Source: Nitrincola alkalilacustris (GTDB taxonomy: Bacteria; Pseudomonadota; Gammaproteobacteria; Pseudomonadales; Balneatricaceae). Taken from it: a DNA stretch of 64,000 bases. Both the position numbers and the translations under genes were made by a program. The notes under the pieces are model-generated. The model ran no database searches. It had not been told where the DNA came from and worked only from the letters and a program-made list of their open reading frames with translations. Location: contig NZ_WBOM01000003.1 in the NCBI RefSeq assembly GCF_008973755.1, positions 248,001-312,000 of the forward strand. Direction: 5' to 3'. This document shows positions 42,908 through 52,349 of the stretch, in pieces; the stretch's first letter is position 1; the number at the start of each line of letters is the position of its first letter.

Positions 42908-44077
42908 ATGTTGCTGTCTCGTATTTCTGATTTTGAGCGTGAGGCGGGTGATCAGTCCTGCTATCAGGAGTTGAGTGATGGTTGGTCGATAGCTGTCGCT
43001 GATGTGATCGCAAGTACGCAACTGGCTCTTGCTGGGCGTGATCGTGATGTTAACTTTATAGCCGCCTGTGTTGTTGCTGTTCTTACGGAAGTAATGAGCA
43101 GTGAGGAGGCGCCTGCCGCCATTCAGTTTGGTGGTGATGGTGCAGTTGCTGCGGTACCGGAGGAGCATTACAAAGCGGTCGAATCTGTGCTGGCTGCACT
43201 GGCGTATTGGTCTCAGAGCCAATTTGGTATCCCCTTACGGGTAGGTCTTGTACCTGTTGCTGATTTGAAAAAAGCTGGCCATTCAGCCTATGCAACTCTA
43301 CATGATATGGGCAATGGCAATGCGTTTGGCTTATTTCTTGGTACAGGGATTATTGAGGCTGACCGTTGGGTCAAGCAGGATTCGAAATGGCGATTGTCCC
43401 CCAGGGAGGGAGCGCTGCCGGGAATAGATAATCTTTCCTGTCGCTGGCAGCCTTTACCTGCAAAGCGTGGCAAGGTGATGTGCATGATCATCGATCCACT
43501 GGAAGGGCGCGATGATACTCTCAAGCAGGTATTGGCTGATATCAGTGCCTGTGTGCCTGGTGGGGTAGCGGCACCAGTTGGTCCTGTTCAGACGCTGACT
43601 CCGCCTGCCTGGCCTTCATGGCAGTCATTGAGGCGTGAGCTGCGATTACCATCATCCAGTGGAGTTATTTCCAGAGTTTTCAGAGCTTTTATCGGATCCG
43701 GAATACTGCATCTGGCTTACCGCCTTGGTGGGCGTTTGGGGGGTGTGGATGCTGGGCGCTACCTCAAGTCTCTGGTGCAGCGAACAGACTATCGTAAGCA
43801 GGCGGGTGGCCCAAGGCTGGTGCTGGACGTGACCGAGGAGGAGATTATTCGGATTGAGGAGGTGCTGCGTATTGCGGAGTATGATGGCAGGATTTTGTAC
43901 GGCACCTCTTTCAGTGATGCAGCAACCATGACCTGTCTGGTGGGTGATTTTCAGGCAGACAGGCATGTTCATTTTGTTGACGGAGAGGAGCTTGGCTTCT
44001 GGCGTGCATCTCTGGTGCTGAAGGATAAGCTGGTGCAGCGAATGGAATGGGTAAATAAGGGTGTCAGCTCAGATTAA
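42908..44077 (+). CDS. DUF3095 protein with class III nucleotidyl cyclase-like domain
   Basis: The 389-residue protein belongs to the DUF3095 family. Its N-terminal domain looks like a class III nucleotidyl cyclase: metal-site Asp32 in AVADVIASTQLA and Asp77 in QFGGDGAVAAV, 45 residues apart as in true cyclases, then IPLRVGLVPVADL, which matches the conserved strand after the second Asp. The C-terminal part contains VDFxDG-like segments of unknown role. Whether it makes cAMP, cGMP or something else is unknown. Its 3' end overlaps by 14 bp the convergent gene for a cyclic-nucleotide-phosphodiesterase-like hydrolase. The 225 bp between the tRNA and this gene show nothing clear. Confidence 0.85.
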   Translation: MLLSRISDFEREAGDQSCYQELSDGWSIAVADVIASTQLALAGRDRDVNFIAACVVAVLTEVMSSEEAPAAIQFGGDGAVAAVPEEHYKAVESVLAALAYWSQSQFGIPLRVGLVPVADLKKAGHSAYATLHDMGNGNAFGLFLGTGIIEADRWVKQDSKWRLSPREGALPGIDNLSCRWQPLPAKRGKVMCMIIDPLEGRDDTLKQVLADISACVPGGVAAPVGPVQTLTPPAWPSWQSLRRELRLPSSSGVISRVFRAFIGSGILHLAYRLGGRLGGVDAGRYLKSLVQRTDYRKQAGGPRLVLDVTEEEIIRIEEVLRIAEYDGRILYGTSFSDAATMTCLVGDFQADRHVHFVDGEELGFWRASLVLKDKLVQRMEWVNKGVSSD

Positions 44078-44837
44078 ACTCCTGCCCGCAGGAAAGTACC
44101 ACCAGATCCTGGTCCGGCAGACGGTGCTGGAGCTCTTCGATAATCTGTTTTGTATAGCTGGGCTTCAGGTGAGAGATCCAGATATGTTTCGGCTTTTGGT
44201 CCAGCTCTGACAGTAATGTCTGCAGCATGCTCGGCGTGAGATGTTTGGAGAGTTTGGCCAGGGTTTCCATATGGTCCGGCATCGCGCACTCAACCATCAG
44301 CGTATTAATTGGACCCAGCCTGTTCAGATTGCTGACAACCAGGGGGCTGAGTGTGGTATCGCTGGTGAATACAAAAACCGGGCAGTCCTTCTTTTCGACT
44401 CTGTAGCCACAGGTCGGCACGACATGGTCCGAAGGGAAGGGGGTCAGAGTGTGAGTGCCGGTATCGATTGGTTCCCAGTGTGTAACTGGAATGAAGCGCA
44501 GGACCGGGTTTTCTTTGTCTGGCAATAGTGTGAAGTCAGGCCAGATGGACCAGTTGAACATGTGCAGCTTGAGTGCTTCGATCACTTCCGGTAGCGCATG
44601 GACCTCAATAGGGCGCTTGAGCTTATCAAAAAGATTGTCAATCAACAGTGGCAGAAAGCAGATATGATCAAGATGAGCATGAGTCAGGAATATACGTTGT
44701 ATTTGAGCCAGCTCCAATTGAGTCAGACATCCAAGGCCTGTTCCTGCATCGATAAGTGTGTGCTTATCAATGCGGATGCAGGTGGTGTGCTGATTAGCTC
44801 CCATGCCGCCGCTACAGCCTAGAATCTCTACCTTCAA
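44064..44837 (-). CDS. metallo-beta-lactamase-fold hydrolase, class II cyclic-nucleotide phosphodiesterase-like
   Basis: The 257-residue protein begins MKVEILGCSGGMG and has the zinc motif THAHLDHICFLPLL (HxHxDH), a later VFTSDTT (bridging Asp) and IWISHLKPSY (final His). This set matches class II 3',5'-cyclic-nucleotide phosphodiesterases (PDE1/CpdP type). No signal peptide is seen. It converges on the DUF3095 gene, suggesting synthesis and breakdown of one nucleotide (inference). It lies 48 bp after marC on the same strand. Confidence 0.88.
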   Translation of the reverse strand: MKVEILGCSGGMGANQHTTCIRIDKHTLIDAGTGLGCLTQLELAQIQRIFLTHAHLDHICFLPLLIDNLFDKLKRPIEVHALPEVIEALKLHMFNWSIWPDFTLLPDKENPVLRFIPVTHWEPIDTGTHTLTPFPSDHVVPTCGYRVEKKDCPVFVFTSDTTLSPLVVSNLNRLGPINTLMVECAMPDHMETLAKLSKHLTPSMLQTLLSELDQKPKHIWISHLKPSYTKQIIEELQHRLPDQDLVVLSCGQEFNLS

Positions 44838-44885
44838 GTTTTTATCCTTTTATTGATTTAAAGATAGTAATCAAGTGTTGTTATC

Positions 44886-45473
44886 TTATCCCATGTAACT
44901 CTTGAATCCATCCAGAAGCATCTGAACAGATATTGAGATTAATATCATTCCCATCAGGCGCTCAATCGCTTTTAATCCTCTGGCGCCCAGTAGTTTGAAA
45001 AGCCCCTGTGAGGAGAGCAGGATGATCGCGCTGAGAAACCAGGCGCCGCCCAGTGCCATGAGCCAGTCAACGCTTCTATCAGGGCCTGTATCGGCCAGCA
45101 GAACAAGTGTCGCCAGTACCGAGGGGCCGGCAATCAAGGGTACTGCCAGGGGAACAACCAGAGGCTCCCCGTCTGATCCATCGTCTCCCATTACGCCGCC
45201 TCGGGATGGGAAGATCATCCGGATCGCAATAATCATCAGCACAAGGCCGCCACCTATGGCAACCGCTTCGCGCGACAGGCCAAGTACTTTCAGTATGACA
45301 GGGCCGGAAAAGAGAAACAGCAGCATGATCATCAGAGCGATGATCAGTTCGCGGATCAGTATTTTGATTCTTCTCTCAGGGGCTACTTTTGATAATACCG
45401 ATAAGAATATCGGGATATTACCCAGTGGGTCCATGATCAGAAACAGGGTAACGGCGACTGCAAAAGTTTCCAT
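44886..45473 (-). CDS. MarC family integral membrane protein (YhgN-like)
   Basis: The 195-residue protein has six predicted membrane helices and the family motifs LFLIMDPLGNIPIFLSVL and PLAVPLIAGPSVLATLVLLA. MarC/YhgN proteins resemble transporters, but no substrate is established; E. coli MarC is not needed for multiple antibiotic resistance despite its name. Confidence 0.92.
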   Translation of the reverse strand: METFAVAVTLFLIMDPLGNIPIFLSVLSKVAPERRIKILIRELIIALMIMLLFLFSGPVILKVLGLSREAVAIGGGLVLMIIAIRMIFPSRGGVMGDDGSDGEPLVVPLAVPLIAGPSVLATLVLLADTGPDRSVDWLMALGGAWFLSAIILLSSQGLFKLLGARGLKAIERLMGMILISISVQMLLDGFKSYMG

Positions 45474-45566
45474 GATATGCCTTGTGGATAGAGTGCTTAT
45501 TAATATCTGAAGCTGAAGACGGGCAGCTAGAGCCAGAATCTTATAAATGCATGATAGACGAGAGGA

Positions 45567-46466
45567 TTATATTTTTCCTTCTGAAATATCGCGCATTTTC
45601 GTGGATTTTCTGCTTTGCCATAGCCCATAAAGGAAAAAGCCCATGGCGATCCAGATAAGGATGAAGGTGATCAGGCGTTGAGGAGGATAGGATTCATTGA
45701 AAATAAACACTGCAATCAGGAATTGCAGTGTCGGATTCAGGTACATGATAAATCCGACAACTGAGAGATCAAGCCGCTTGGCGGCCGCTGCGAATAGCAG
45801 TAGCGGTACCGCCGTCACTATGCCTGACATGATCATCAGGGAGGTGCTCAGGGTGTTGCCTGAAAAGAATGCCATCGATCTGCCTGTTTGCAGTTGCCAC
45901 AAAATCCACCCTAGTGCCAGAGGTAAAATAAGCAGCGTTTCCACAGTCAGGCCGTTTAGGCTATCAACCGGTTGCTGCTTGCGAACCAGTCCATAAAAGC
46001 CGAAGGAGAGGGCGAGCGTCAAGGATATCCAGGGGAGTTTGCCCAGCATGATCAGCTCAAGCAGAACTGCTACTGCAGCCAGTGCCCCAGCAATCGCCTG
46101 CAGTGGGTGCATGCTTTCCTTAAGTATGATTCGACCAAGGAAGAGACTTACCAAGGGGGTCATGAAGTAGCCGAGACTGGACTCAAGAACACGCTGCTGA
46201 CTCACGGCCCATATGAAGATCAGCCAGTTTGTTGCGATCAATAAGGAGGATAGCATCAGCCAGCCAAGCGCACGCTTATCCCGCAGCAGGGTGGTCAGGG
46301 TGCTCAGCCTGCGAAGCATCAGAATCACAATTGTGGTTGCGACGAAGGACCAGATAATTCTATGTACAAGTACCTCAAAAGAGGGAACTTGAGACAGTAG
46401 ATTGAAGAATAGAGGAAAGCATCCCCAGATCGTGTAAGCTGCAAGTGCTAACAGCAGTCCTTGCAT
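45567..46466 (-). CDS. rarD: EamA family transporter RarD
   Basis: The 299-residue protein has ten membrane helices and RarD features: YTIWGCFPLFFNLL at the N-terminus, VHRIIWS, and ESSLGYFMTPLVSLFLGRI. It is a drug/metabolite-superfamily exporter of unknown substrate. ATG 46466 (MQGLLLALAAY) is chosen because CGGAG lies upstream and homologues start there; an in-frame ATG 45 bp upstream is possible. Confidence 0.92.
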   Translation of the reverse strand: MQGLLLALAAYTIWGCFPLFFNLLSQVPSFEVLVHRIIWSFVATTIVILMLRRLSTLTTLLRDKRALGWLMLSSLLIATNWLIFIWAVSQQRVLESSLGYFMTPLVSLFLGRIILKESMHPLQAIAGALAAVAVLLELIMLGKLPWISLTLALSFGFYGLVRKQQPVDSLNGLTVETLLILPLALGWILWQLQTGRSMAFFSGNTLSTSLMIMSGIVTAVPLLLFAAAAKRLDLSVVGFIMYLNPTLQFLIAVFIFNESYPPQRLITFILIWIAMGFFLYGLWQSRKSTKMRDISEGKI

Positions 46467-46528
46467 GTTTGTTGTCTCCGGGGTGCGTTTTCGTAGGAGC
46501 GCAGGCCTCAAGGGCTGGCCTGTGATGC

Positions 46529-48040
46529 TTAACGCATCGCCAGGCGCTGTTCCTGATTTCCTTCGATCATGCTGACCATCTGAGATACGCGCTCGTTGAA
46601 CTGAGCGAGCTGCTCTTTAGGTACTGAGCTCGCAAGTGGGATATTGGCTGTCATGGCATTTACCGGACGACCGTTCACATGGAGTTCGAAGTGAAGGTGG
46701 GGGCCTGTTGTACGGCCTGTATTGCCAGACAGTCCAATGCGCTGTCCGCGTTTGACAGTCTGGCCGCGCTTCACCAGGAAACGGTCAAGGTGCAGGTAAC
46801 GCGTTTTATACTGGCTGCCATGCGATATTTCTATGTACTTGCCTGCGTATGGGTGATTCTCTACCCGTGTTACTACGCCGTCGCCTGTTGTCAGAACCGG
46901 TGTGCCTATCGGCATGGCATAGTCGGTACCATTATGCGGCGACACGCGCCCTGTTACGGGGTGCAGTCTGCGTGGATTAAAGGATGAGCTGATACGATAG
47001 CGGCCATTTGTAGGGTTGCGCATGAAGGCGCGGGCCAGGCTTTCACCGTTGGCATCATAGTAATTGCCGTCGTCAAACAGGAAGGCAGTATAGTTGCGTC
47101 TGCTTTGCAGTAAGCGTACGGCTTCGATACGAGACTGGCCTGTGTATTCATCACCGACACGCTGGCTGGTACGAACAACCTGAAAAACATCACCAGCCTG
47201 AATCTGGCGGGCAAAATCGACTTGTTCCTTGAAAAGGTCGCTGATTTCAGCGATTTCGGACTTGGTCAGACCTTCCCTTATTGCGGATGCATAGAAGCTG
47301 CCATGTATCTCACCGGATACTATCTGGTGTTCCCATTCGCCATCGTCGATAACTTCCTGGTACTCAAAAGCGTTATCAGATACGCGCTGGTAGTGGATTC
47401 TGTTGCCGGCATGAATATACAGTTCCATCTCATCAAGAAGGCCTGTAGTTTCATTCATTCTGAATGTCAGTATGTTGCCCGGACGAAGCGTGTCGAGGGC
47501 GAGGAGTGACTGATCTGCAGCCAGAATGTAGTGCATGACAGCCTGGCTCACCTGTGCTTTGTCAAACAGGCTACCCAGAGTGTCGCCGGGCTCTATGGTG
47601 AATTTCAGTTCTGAAGGCGCTTTGGCAGTGACATGATTGTCTGCTGTCTGTAGATCCATCTGGGGCTCATCGGAAATGTCAGAAATGAGCTCGGCAGTAG
47701 CTTCCTGAATAGCTTCAGGCAGATCCGGTGTGTTGGGTTCCGCCCCTAAGTGAACAGGCTCCTCAAGACTGGCAAGCATCGGCTCAGCCGGTGCCACTCT
47801 CTGAAGGTCTGCGGGGGTGTTGTGGGTTGATGGATTCAGGTTGGCGCTACGATTGGAGTTCCCATGCTGAGACTCATGTTGAGCTGGCTTGATAATGACG
47901 GCCTGCTGAACGCCTTCACCCTGTGTCGGCCATACCAGGGCTACCATAACGGTAACCGTCGCGACAGAGAGTCCCCCTAAATGCAATACAGGAATTCTAT
48001 TCCAGCAATTTCTGACTAACTGTGCTTTTCCAAGATGCAT
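46529..48040 (-). CDS. MepM-like M23 peptidoglycan endopeptidase
   Basis: The 503-residue protein has one N-terminal membrane helix (about 20-40), a long Pro/Thr-rich linker, an OapA/LysM-like domain (FTIEPGDTLGSLFDKAQVS, near residue 147), a second domain, and the M23 catalytic domain with HNGTDYAMPIGTP and GPHLHFELHVNGRPVN. It matches E. coli MepM (YebA), which cuts meso-Dap cross-links so that new glycan can be inserted. It diverges from the DUF294 gene. In many relatives the divergent neighbour is tyrS or anmK; that is not so here. Confidence 0.92.
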   Translation of the reverse strand: MHLGKAQLVRNCWNRIPVLHLGGLSVATVTVMVALVWPTQGEGVQQAVIIKPAQHESQHGNSNRSANLNPSTHNTPADLQRVAPAEPMLASLEEPVHLGAEPNTPDLPEAIQEATAELISDISDEPQMDLQTADNHVTAKAPSELKFTIEPGDTLGSLFDKAQVSQAVMHYILAADQSLLALDTLRPGNILTFRMNETTGLLDEMELYIHAGNRIHYQRVSDNAFEYQEVIDDGEWEHQIVSGEIHGSFYASAIREGLTKSEIAEISDLFKEQVDFARQIQAGDVFQVVRTSQRVGDEYTGQSRIEAVRLLQSRRNYTAFLFDDGNYYDANGESLARAFMRNPTNGRYRISSSFNPRRLHPVTGRVSPHNGTDYAMPIGTPVLTTGDGVVTRVENHPYAGKYIEISHGSQYKTRYLHLDRFLVKRGQTVKRGQRIGLSGNTGRTTGPHLHFELHVNGRPVNAMTANIPLASSVPKEQLAQFNERVSQMVSMIEGNQEQRLAMR

Positions 48041-48258
48041 CTGCGCCCCGCATTATCCCCGTTGTATATTTACTATATTATTATTGCGAAACATTACACT
48101 TCATATACTGTTTTTTTGCAACCGCAGAGGCTGATTAATTTCCGGAATAATGCTTTATATCAATAGAAAAGCGTCGCTGCACACTGCATTATCAAGGTGA
48201 CAGATAGTTTTTCTGTTTATTTATTAACCAATACTGCAGCAGTAGATCGGAGAGGTTT

Positions 48259-49395
48259 ATGTATATTTACAACGAGCATTCACCCTGGCGCATACTGCTC
48301 AGCGAGAGGGGTGCAGTTGAAGCAGCCAGTTGGCCAGCGGCCTTGCACTCACTCAAGTCGGTCTTGCAGGAAATGTATGGTTCACCTGACCTGGGCGCAG
48401 CCAGACGTTTACAGCCCGACATGGTCAGGGAGCTGTTTGCGCTGGATATCCCCGCCTGGCGAATCAGTCAGTTACTCAGTGATCATAACGACTGGGTTTA
48501 CCGGCGCAGTATTGAGCTGTCGCTGGAGGAGATGCTGGCGCAGGGCTGGGGCTCGCCGCCTTGTCGTTTCTGTATCTTGTCGCTGGGTTCTGGAGCCAGG
48601 CACGAAAGTCTGCTGAGTCCGGATCAGGATAATGCCATGATTATCGAATCCTATCCGGATCAACAGCACCATGAAATTGACACCTGGTTCCAAGCTCTGG
48701 CCGAACGTTTTACTGATCGTCTTGATCAGGCTGATATACCACTTTGCAAGGGTCATGTAATGGCGCGCTGGCCCTTATGGCGAAAAAATCTTGATCAGTG
48801 GTGTGAGCAGATGCGCTTTTGGACCCGGCGTCGGGTTGTCAGACAGGTGCAGTTCTCCAATATACTGCTGGATTTTTATCCGGTTTATGGTGATGTTTCT
48901 CTATGTGAGGCATTTCGTGATTGTATCGTGGAGATAATGCCGAATGCAGGGTTGTTTCTTGGGGAAATGAGTGATCTGCTGGATGAAACACCTGTGGCAC
49001 TGGATCGTTTCGGTCGTGTTCAGGGAGATGGTCGTGATGCACCTCATGCCACGGCCTTGAATATTAAACGGCAGGGTCTGTTGCCCTTGCAGAGTGCGCT
49101 GAGGTTGTTGTCGTTGCGTGCGGGGATCAGGGCGATTGACAGTCGCGGGAGGTTGAGGGCGCTGGTTGAATGCAGGGTGATCAGTGAGCGCGAGGCATCT
49201 GCTCTGGATGCTGCACTGGGGCGCCTGCAGTCACTCCTGTTGCAGTCACAGATGGCCAGCCTGGAGCAGGGTCGGATGGTCGACGGGTGGATAAACCAGG
49301 GGCAACTGGATGAAGCTGGTCTGCAGTTGCTTCGGCTGGACCTGCTCCAGATACAGCAGTTGCAGAAGCGTGCCAGGGTGCAGGCTCACTCCTGA
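48259..49395 (+). CDS. DUF294 nucleotidyltransferase-like protein
   Basis: The 378-residue protein has a GlnD-type nucleotidyltransferase motif LGSGARHESLLSPDQDNAM, with Gly110-Ser111 and the metal pair Asp122/Asp124, followed by the DUF294 C-terminal domain. There are no intact CBS domains. Related genes accompany ActP-type symporters and DnaQ-like exonucleases in other gammaproteobacteria, and here the same partners lie convergent. Substrate unknown. GGAGAGG lies 3 nt before the ATG. The 3' ends overlap by 10 bp with the transporter-kinase gene. Confidence 0.85.
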   Translation: MYIYNEHSPWRILLSERGAVEAASWPAALHSLKSVLQEMYGSPDLGAARRLQPDMVRELFALDIPAWRISQLLSDHNDWVYRRSIELSLEEMLAQGWGSPPCRFCILSLGSGARHESLLSPDQDNAMIIESYPDQQHHEIDTWFQALAERFTDRLDQADIPLCKGHVMARWPLWRKNLDQWCEQMRFWTRRRVVRQVQFSNILLDFYPVYGDVSLCEAFRDCIVEIMPNAGLFLGEMSDLLDETPVALDRFGRVQGDGRDAPHATALNIKRQGLLPLQSALRLLSLRAGIRAIDSRGRLRALVECRVISEREASALDAALGRLQSLLLQSQMASLEQGRMVDGWINQGQLDEAGLQLLRLDLLQIQQLQKRARVQAHS

Positions 49396-52160
49396 GTAAT
49401 TACACGTTGATCAGGGGCGCAAGGAAGCTCCATCACCAAACGAGCACCGCCCAGGTTTTCGGGATCCTCTACCCATAGTCGGCCGCCCAGATGAGCAAGG
49501 ATGCCACGACAGATAGGTAAGCCCAGTCCTGTACCTTTGGGGCGGCCTTTGGGTTGGGTAATGCTGCCTTGCTCAACCTGATGAAATTTCTCAAATACCA
49601 GCTCGCGCTGATTTTCGGGGATTCCTTCACCGTTATCCTCAACGCTGAGTCTGAAACAGTGCCCGACCACCTCCAGTGTGACATTGACCCGCCCGTCCTG
49701 AGTGGAGGCAAATTTACGGGCATTATCCAGCAGGTTGATCATTACCTGTTGCAGTCGGTCGGGATCTGCCACTACCTCTGCACAATCTCTGGCCAGTGAC
49801 ACTTTCAACTCAATCGAGCGCTCTTCGTAGAGGCGGGCAACAGCATCAATTGATTGGTGCAGTGCCTGAACCAGGTCCAGCCTTTCAGGCTTTAGCGTCA
49901 TGCGCCCTGACTCCAGGCGAGCCAGATCCAGTATCTCCTCTATCAGGCGAGACAGTCGCTCACTCTCCCGAACGATCACATCCAGAAAGTGGGCTTTTTT
50001 CTCATCATTCAGATTGGGAGTGTCGCGAAGTATTTCGGCAAAGGCGCGAATGGATGTCAGAGGGGTACGCAGCTCATGGCTGACCATGGCGACAAACTCA
50101 TCCTTGAGTCGATCCAGTTCGCGTAAGCGATCATTTGCCGAGCGCAGCTCTTCACCTATTCTGGCCAGCTCCTTGGATTTCTGTTCAAGCTGGCGGTTGT
50201 ACTCCAGTGTCTGAGAGGTGGTATCAAGGATGCTGAGAACGGCATTCAGGTCCAGCGCTTCACCCTTGACCACTGAGTTGATCAGTACCCTTGCTGAAGA
50301 GTTTCCCAGTGCACCAGCCAACTGCTTTTCGGCACTGGCGATCAACCCGGGTGAGGCGGTCAGAGTATCGTCATCTATTTTTGTTTCTCTGGCCGCGGTA
50401 TCAGGTTGGTATTGGGTGAACAGCCTTTGTGTTGCTCGGTGGCCGAGATAGCGGTGAATCAGGCGTCGCAACTCTCCCCGGCTGGTCTGACCACGCCAGA
50501 GTGGAGTGTTTTGCAGAGCGTCCTGTCGCAGCGCCTCGGTAAAAAGTGCCGCCTGTGTCTGCTCCAGATTGGACTGGCGGGTAAAGAGGGAGACAACGAC
50601 GATCAATCCCACATTCACCAGCATGGTCCAGAAGAGAGCATGGGTATAGATATCATATCCTTCCAGTCCAAAGAGGTTGTATGGGCGAAGCCAGGCTATA
50701 CCCCAGGGGCCGTCGTTCAGCAGGCTGACATCAATCCAGCCTGACTGGGCAAATCCCGGAATCAGAAGAGTATGACACCAGACAGCAAAACCGCCGATAA
50801 GACCAGCAGCAGCACCTGCCTGAGTGGCTCCACGCCAGAAAAGCCCCAGCAGGAGGGCGGGAGCAAATTGGGCCGCTGCCGCAAACGAGACCAGGCCGAT
50901 GGTGACAAGGCTGTAGGAGTCGCCGATCAGCGCATGATAGAGATAGCCCAGAAACAGAATCAGAATGATGGCGATGCGTCGAATTCCCAGCAGTAAGCCG
51001 CTGAGGTCCTCCTGCTGTTCTATATTCAGGCTGCGCATTTTCAGCAGCATTGGCATGACCAGTTGGTTGCTGATCATTGTGGACAGGGCGATCGTCTCGA
51101 CAATCATCATGCCTGTTGCTGCTGAAAGGCCACCGATGAAAACGAATAATGACAGTACCTCTTTCCCGGCGGCCAGTGGCAGAGTCAGTACGAAGCTGTC
51201 GGGTGATTGTGCTGCACTGCCCAGCATAAGGCCGGCCAGGGCTACCGGTATGACAAAGATGTTGATGGCAAACAGGTATAGCGGAAACATCCAGCTGGCG
51301 CGGCGCAGGTGGTTTTCATCCACATTCTCTACAACCAGTACCTGAAACTGGCGTGGCAGCGTGATAAAGGCCAGTGTCGACAGCACCAGCAGACCCACCC
51401 AGCCTGCGCTGCCACCGGGTACGTCGGCGAGACTGAGGCTTTGAGCCAGCTCAGGATGCTCGGCGGCGCGTTGAAACAGATCGACCGGTCCGGAGTAGAG
51501 AAAAAAAGTGACAAAAATACCGACAGCAAGGAAAGCGAGGAGTTTGATAATCGACTCGAAGGCGATGGCGGTGACCATTCCTTCATGACGCTCACTGGCA
51601 TCAAGCTGCCGAGTACCGAACAGAATGATAAACACCGCCAGTACTATGGCAATCCAGAAGGACTTGTCGAGCAGAAACAGTCCGTCGGGTGTATGGTCGG
51701 TTGCGCTACCCGGATAGCTGGTGAGGACGCCGTAACTGATGGTGATCGCTTTAAGTTGCAGCGCGATATAGGGAATGACGCCGATGACCGCTATCAGGGC
51801 GACCAGTGCACCGATGCGGCCGCTTTTGCCATAACGCGCGCTGATGAAGTCGGCAATAGATGTGATTCTCTGCGCACGCGCTATTCTGACCATTTTGCGT
51901 ATCAGCAACCAGCCGAGCAGCATGGCAAGGGTGGGGCCGAAATATATCAGCAGAAAACTGGGGCCATGCTCGGCGGCGCGTCCGACACTGCCGTAGAAGG
52001 TCCAGGCTGTGCAGTATACGGCAATTGACAGTGCATAAACGGTTGAGGAGCCAATCACAGAGCGGCCCTTCTCCGCTCTTCTATCTCCCCAGGCAGCAAT
52101 AATGAACAGCAGTGCAAGATAGCCGAAGGCGATGATCAGTATGATCGGATCACTCCTCAT
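49386..52160 (-). CDS. CbrA/MxtR-type hybrid: SLC5 symporter domain, STAC and histidine kinase
   Basis: The 924-residue protein has a sodium/solute symporter domain (about 1-510), a STAC region (to about 650), a coiled coil and a histidine kinase: H-box FVAMVSHELRTPL, N-box MINLLDNARKF, G1 EDNGEGIPENQ and G2 GTGLGLPICRGI. No PAS domain is visible between STAC and kinase. CbrA senses or transports carbon sources such as histidine. The partner regulator is probably the single receiver 2.2 kb upstream in the same operon. Its start overlaps by 11 nt the small membrane gene before it. Confidence 0.92.
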   Translation of the reverse strand: MRSDPIILIIAFGYLALLFIIAAWGDRRAEKGRSVIGSSTVYALSIAVYCTAWTFYGSVGRAAEHGPSFLLIYFGPTLAMLLGWLLIRKMVRIARAQRITSIADFISARYGKSGRIGALVALIAVIGVIPYIALQLKAITISYGVLTSYPGSATDHTPDGLFLLDKSFWIAIVLAVFIILFGTRQLDASERHEGMVTAIAFESIIKLLAFLAVGIFVTFFLYSGPVDLFQRAAEHPELAQSLSLADVPGGSAGWVGLLVLSTLAFITLPRQFQVLVVENVDENHLRRASWMFPLYLFAINIFVIPVALAGLMLGSAAQSPDSFVLTLPLAAGKEVLSLFVFIGGLSAATGMMIVETIALSTMISNQLVMPMLLKMRSLNIEQQEDLSGLLLGIRRIAIILILFLGYLYHALIGDSYSLVTIGLVSFAAAAQFAPALLLGLFWRGATQAGAAAGLIGGFAVWCHTLLIPGFAQSGWIDVSLLNDGPWGIAWLRPYNLFGLEGYDIYTHALFWTMLVNVGLIVVVSLFTRQSNLEQTQAALFTEALRQDALQNTPLWRGQTSRGELRRLIHRYLGHRATQRLFTQYQPDTAARETKIDDDTLTASPGLIASAEKQLAGALGNSSARVLINSVVKGEALDLNAVLSILDTTSQTLEYNRQLEQKSKELARIGEELRSANDRLRELDRLKDEFVAMVSHELRTPLTSIRAFAEILRDTPNLNDEKKAHFLDVIVRESERLSRLIEEILDLARLESGRMTLKPERLDLVQALHQSIDAVARLYEERSIELKVSLARDCAEVVADPDRLQQVMINLLDNARKFASTQDGRVNVTLEVVGHCFRLSVEDNGEGIPENQRELVFEKFHQVEQGSITQPKGRPKGTGLGLPICRGILAHLGGRLWVEDPENLGGARLVMELPCAPDQRVITQE

Positions 52161-52347
52161 GGCTACGCTCCACTACCAGAGCTGTCAGCAGTATGAGAAT
52201 CAGCCAGGCAGCAAAAAGGTACAGGGGCAGCCAGGACAGGCCATTGCTGGCCGGAGTATCAAAAATCAGCAGAATGGGAGGGGTAAAAAAGAGTACGCCC
52301 AGAAGTGTCAGTGGGATGAGTCGACTCAGTAGCGTTCGTTTCTGCAT
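52150..52347 (-). CDS. small two-helix membrane protein (CbrX-like position)
   Basis: The 65-residue protein has two hydrophobic helices (about 10-29 and 38-58) and a short charged tail ERSHEE. It overlaps the start of the transporter-kinase gene by 11 nt, which suggests translational coupling as reported for cbrX-cbrA in Pseudomonas. I see only the same size and place, not clear sequence identity. It might aid folding or dosage of the large protein. Confidence 0.75.
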   Translation of the reverse strand: MQKRTLLSRLIPLTLLGVLFFTPPILLIFDTPASNGLSWLPLYLFAAWLILILLTALVVERSHEE

Positions 52348-52349
52348 GC

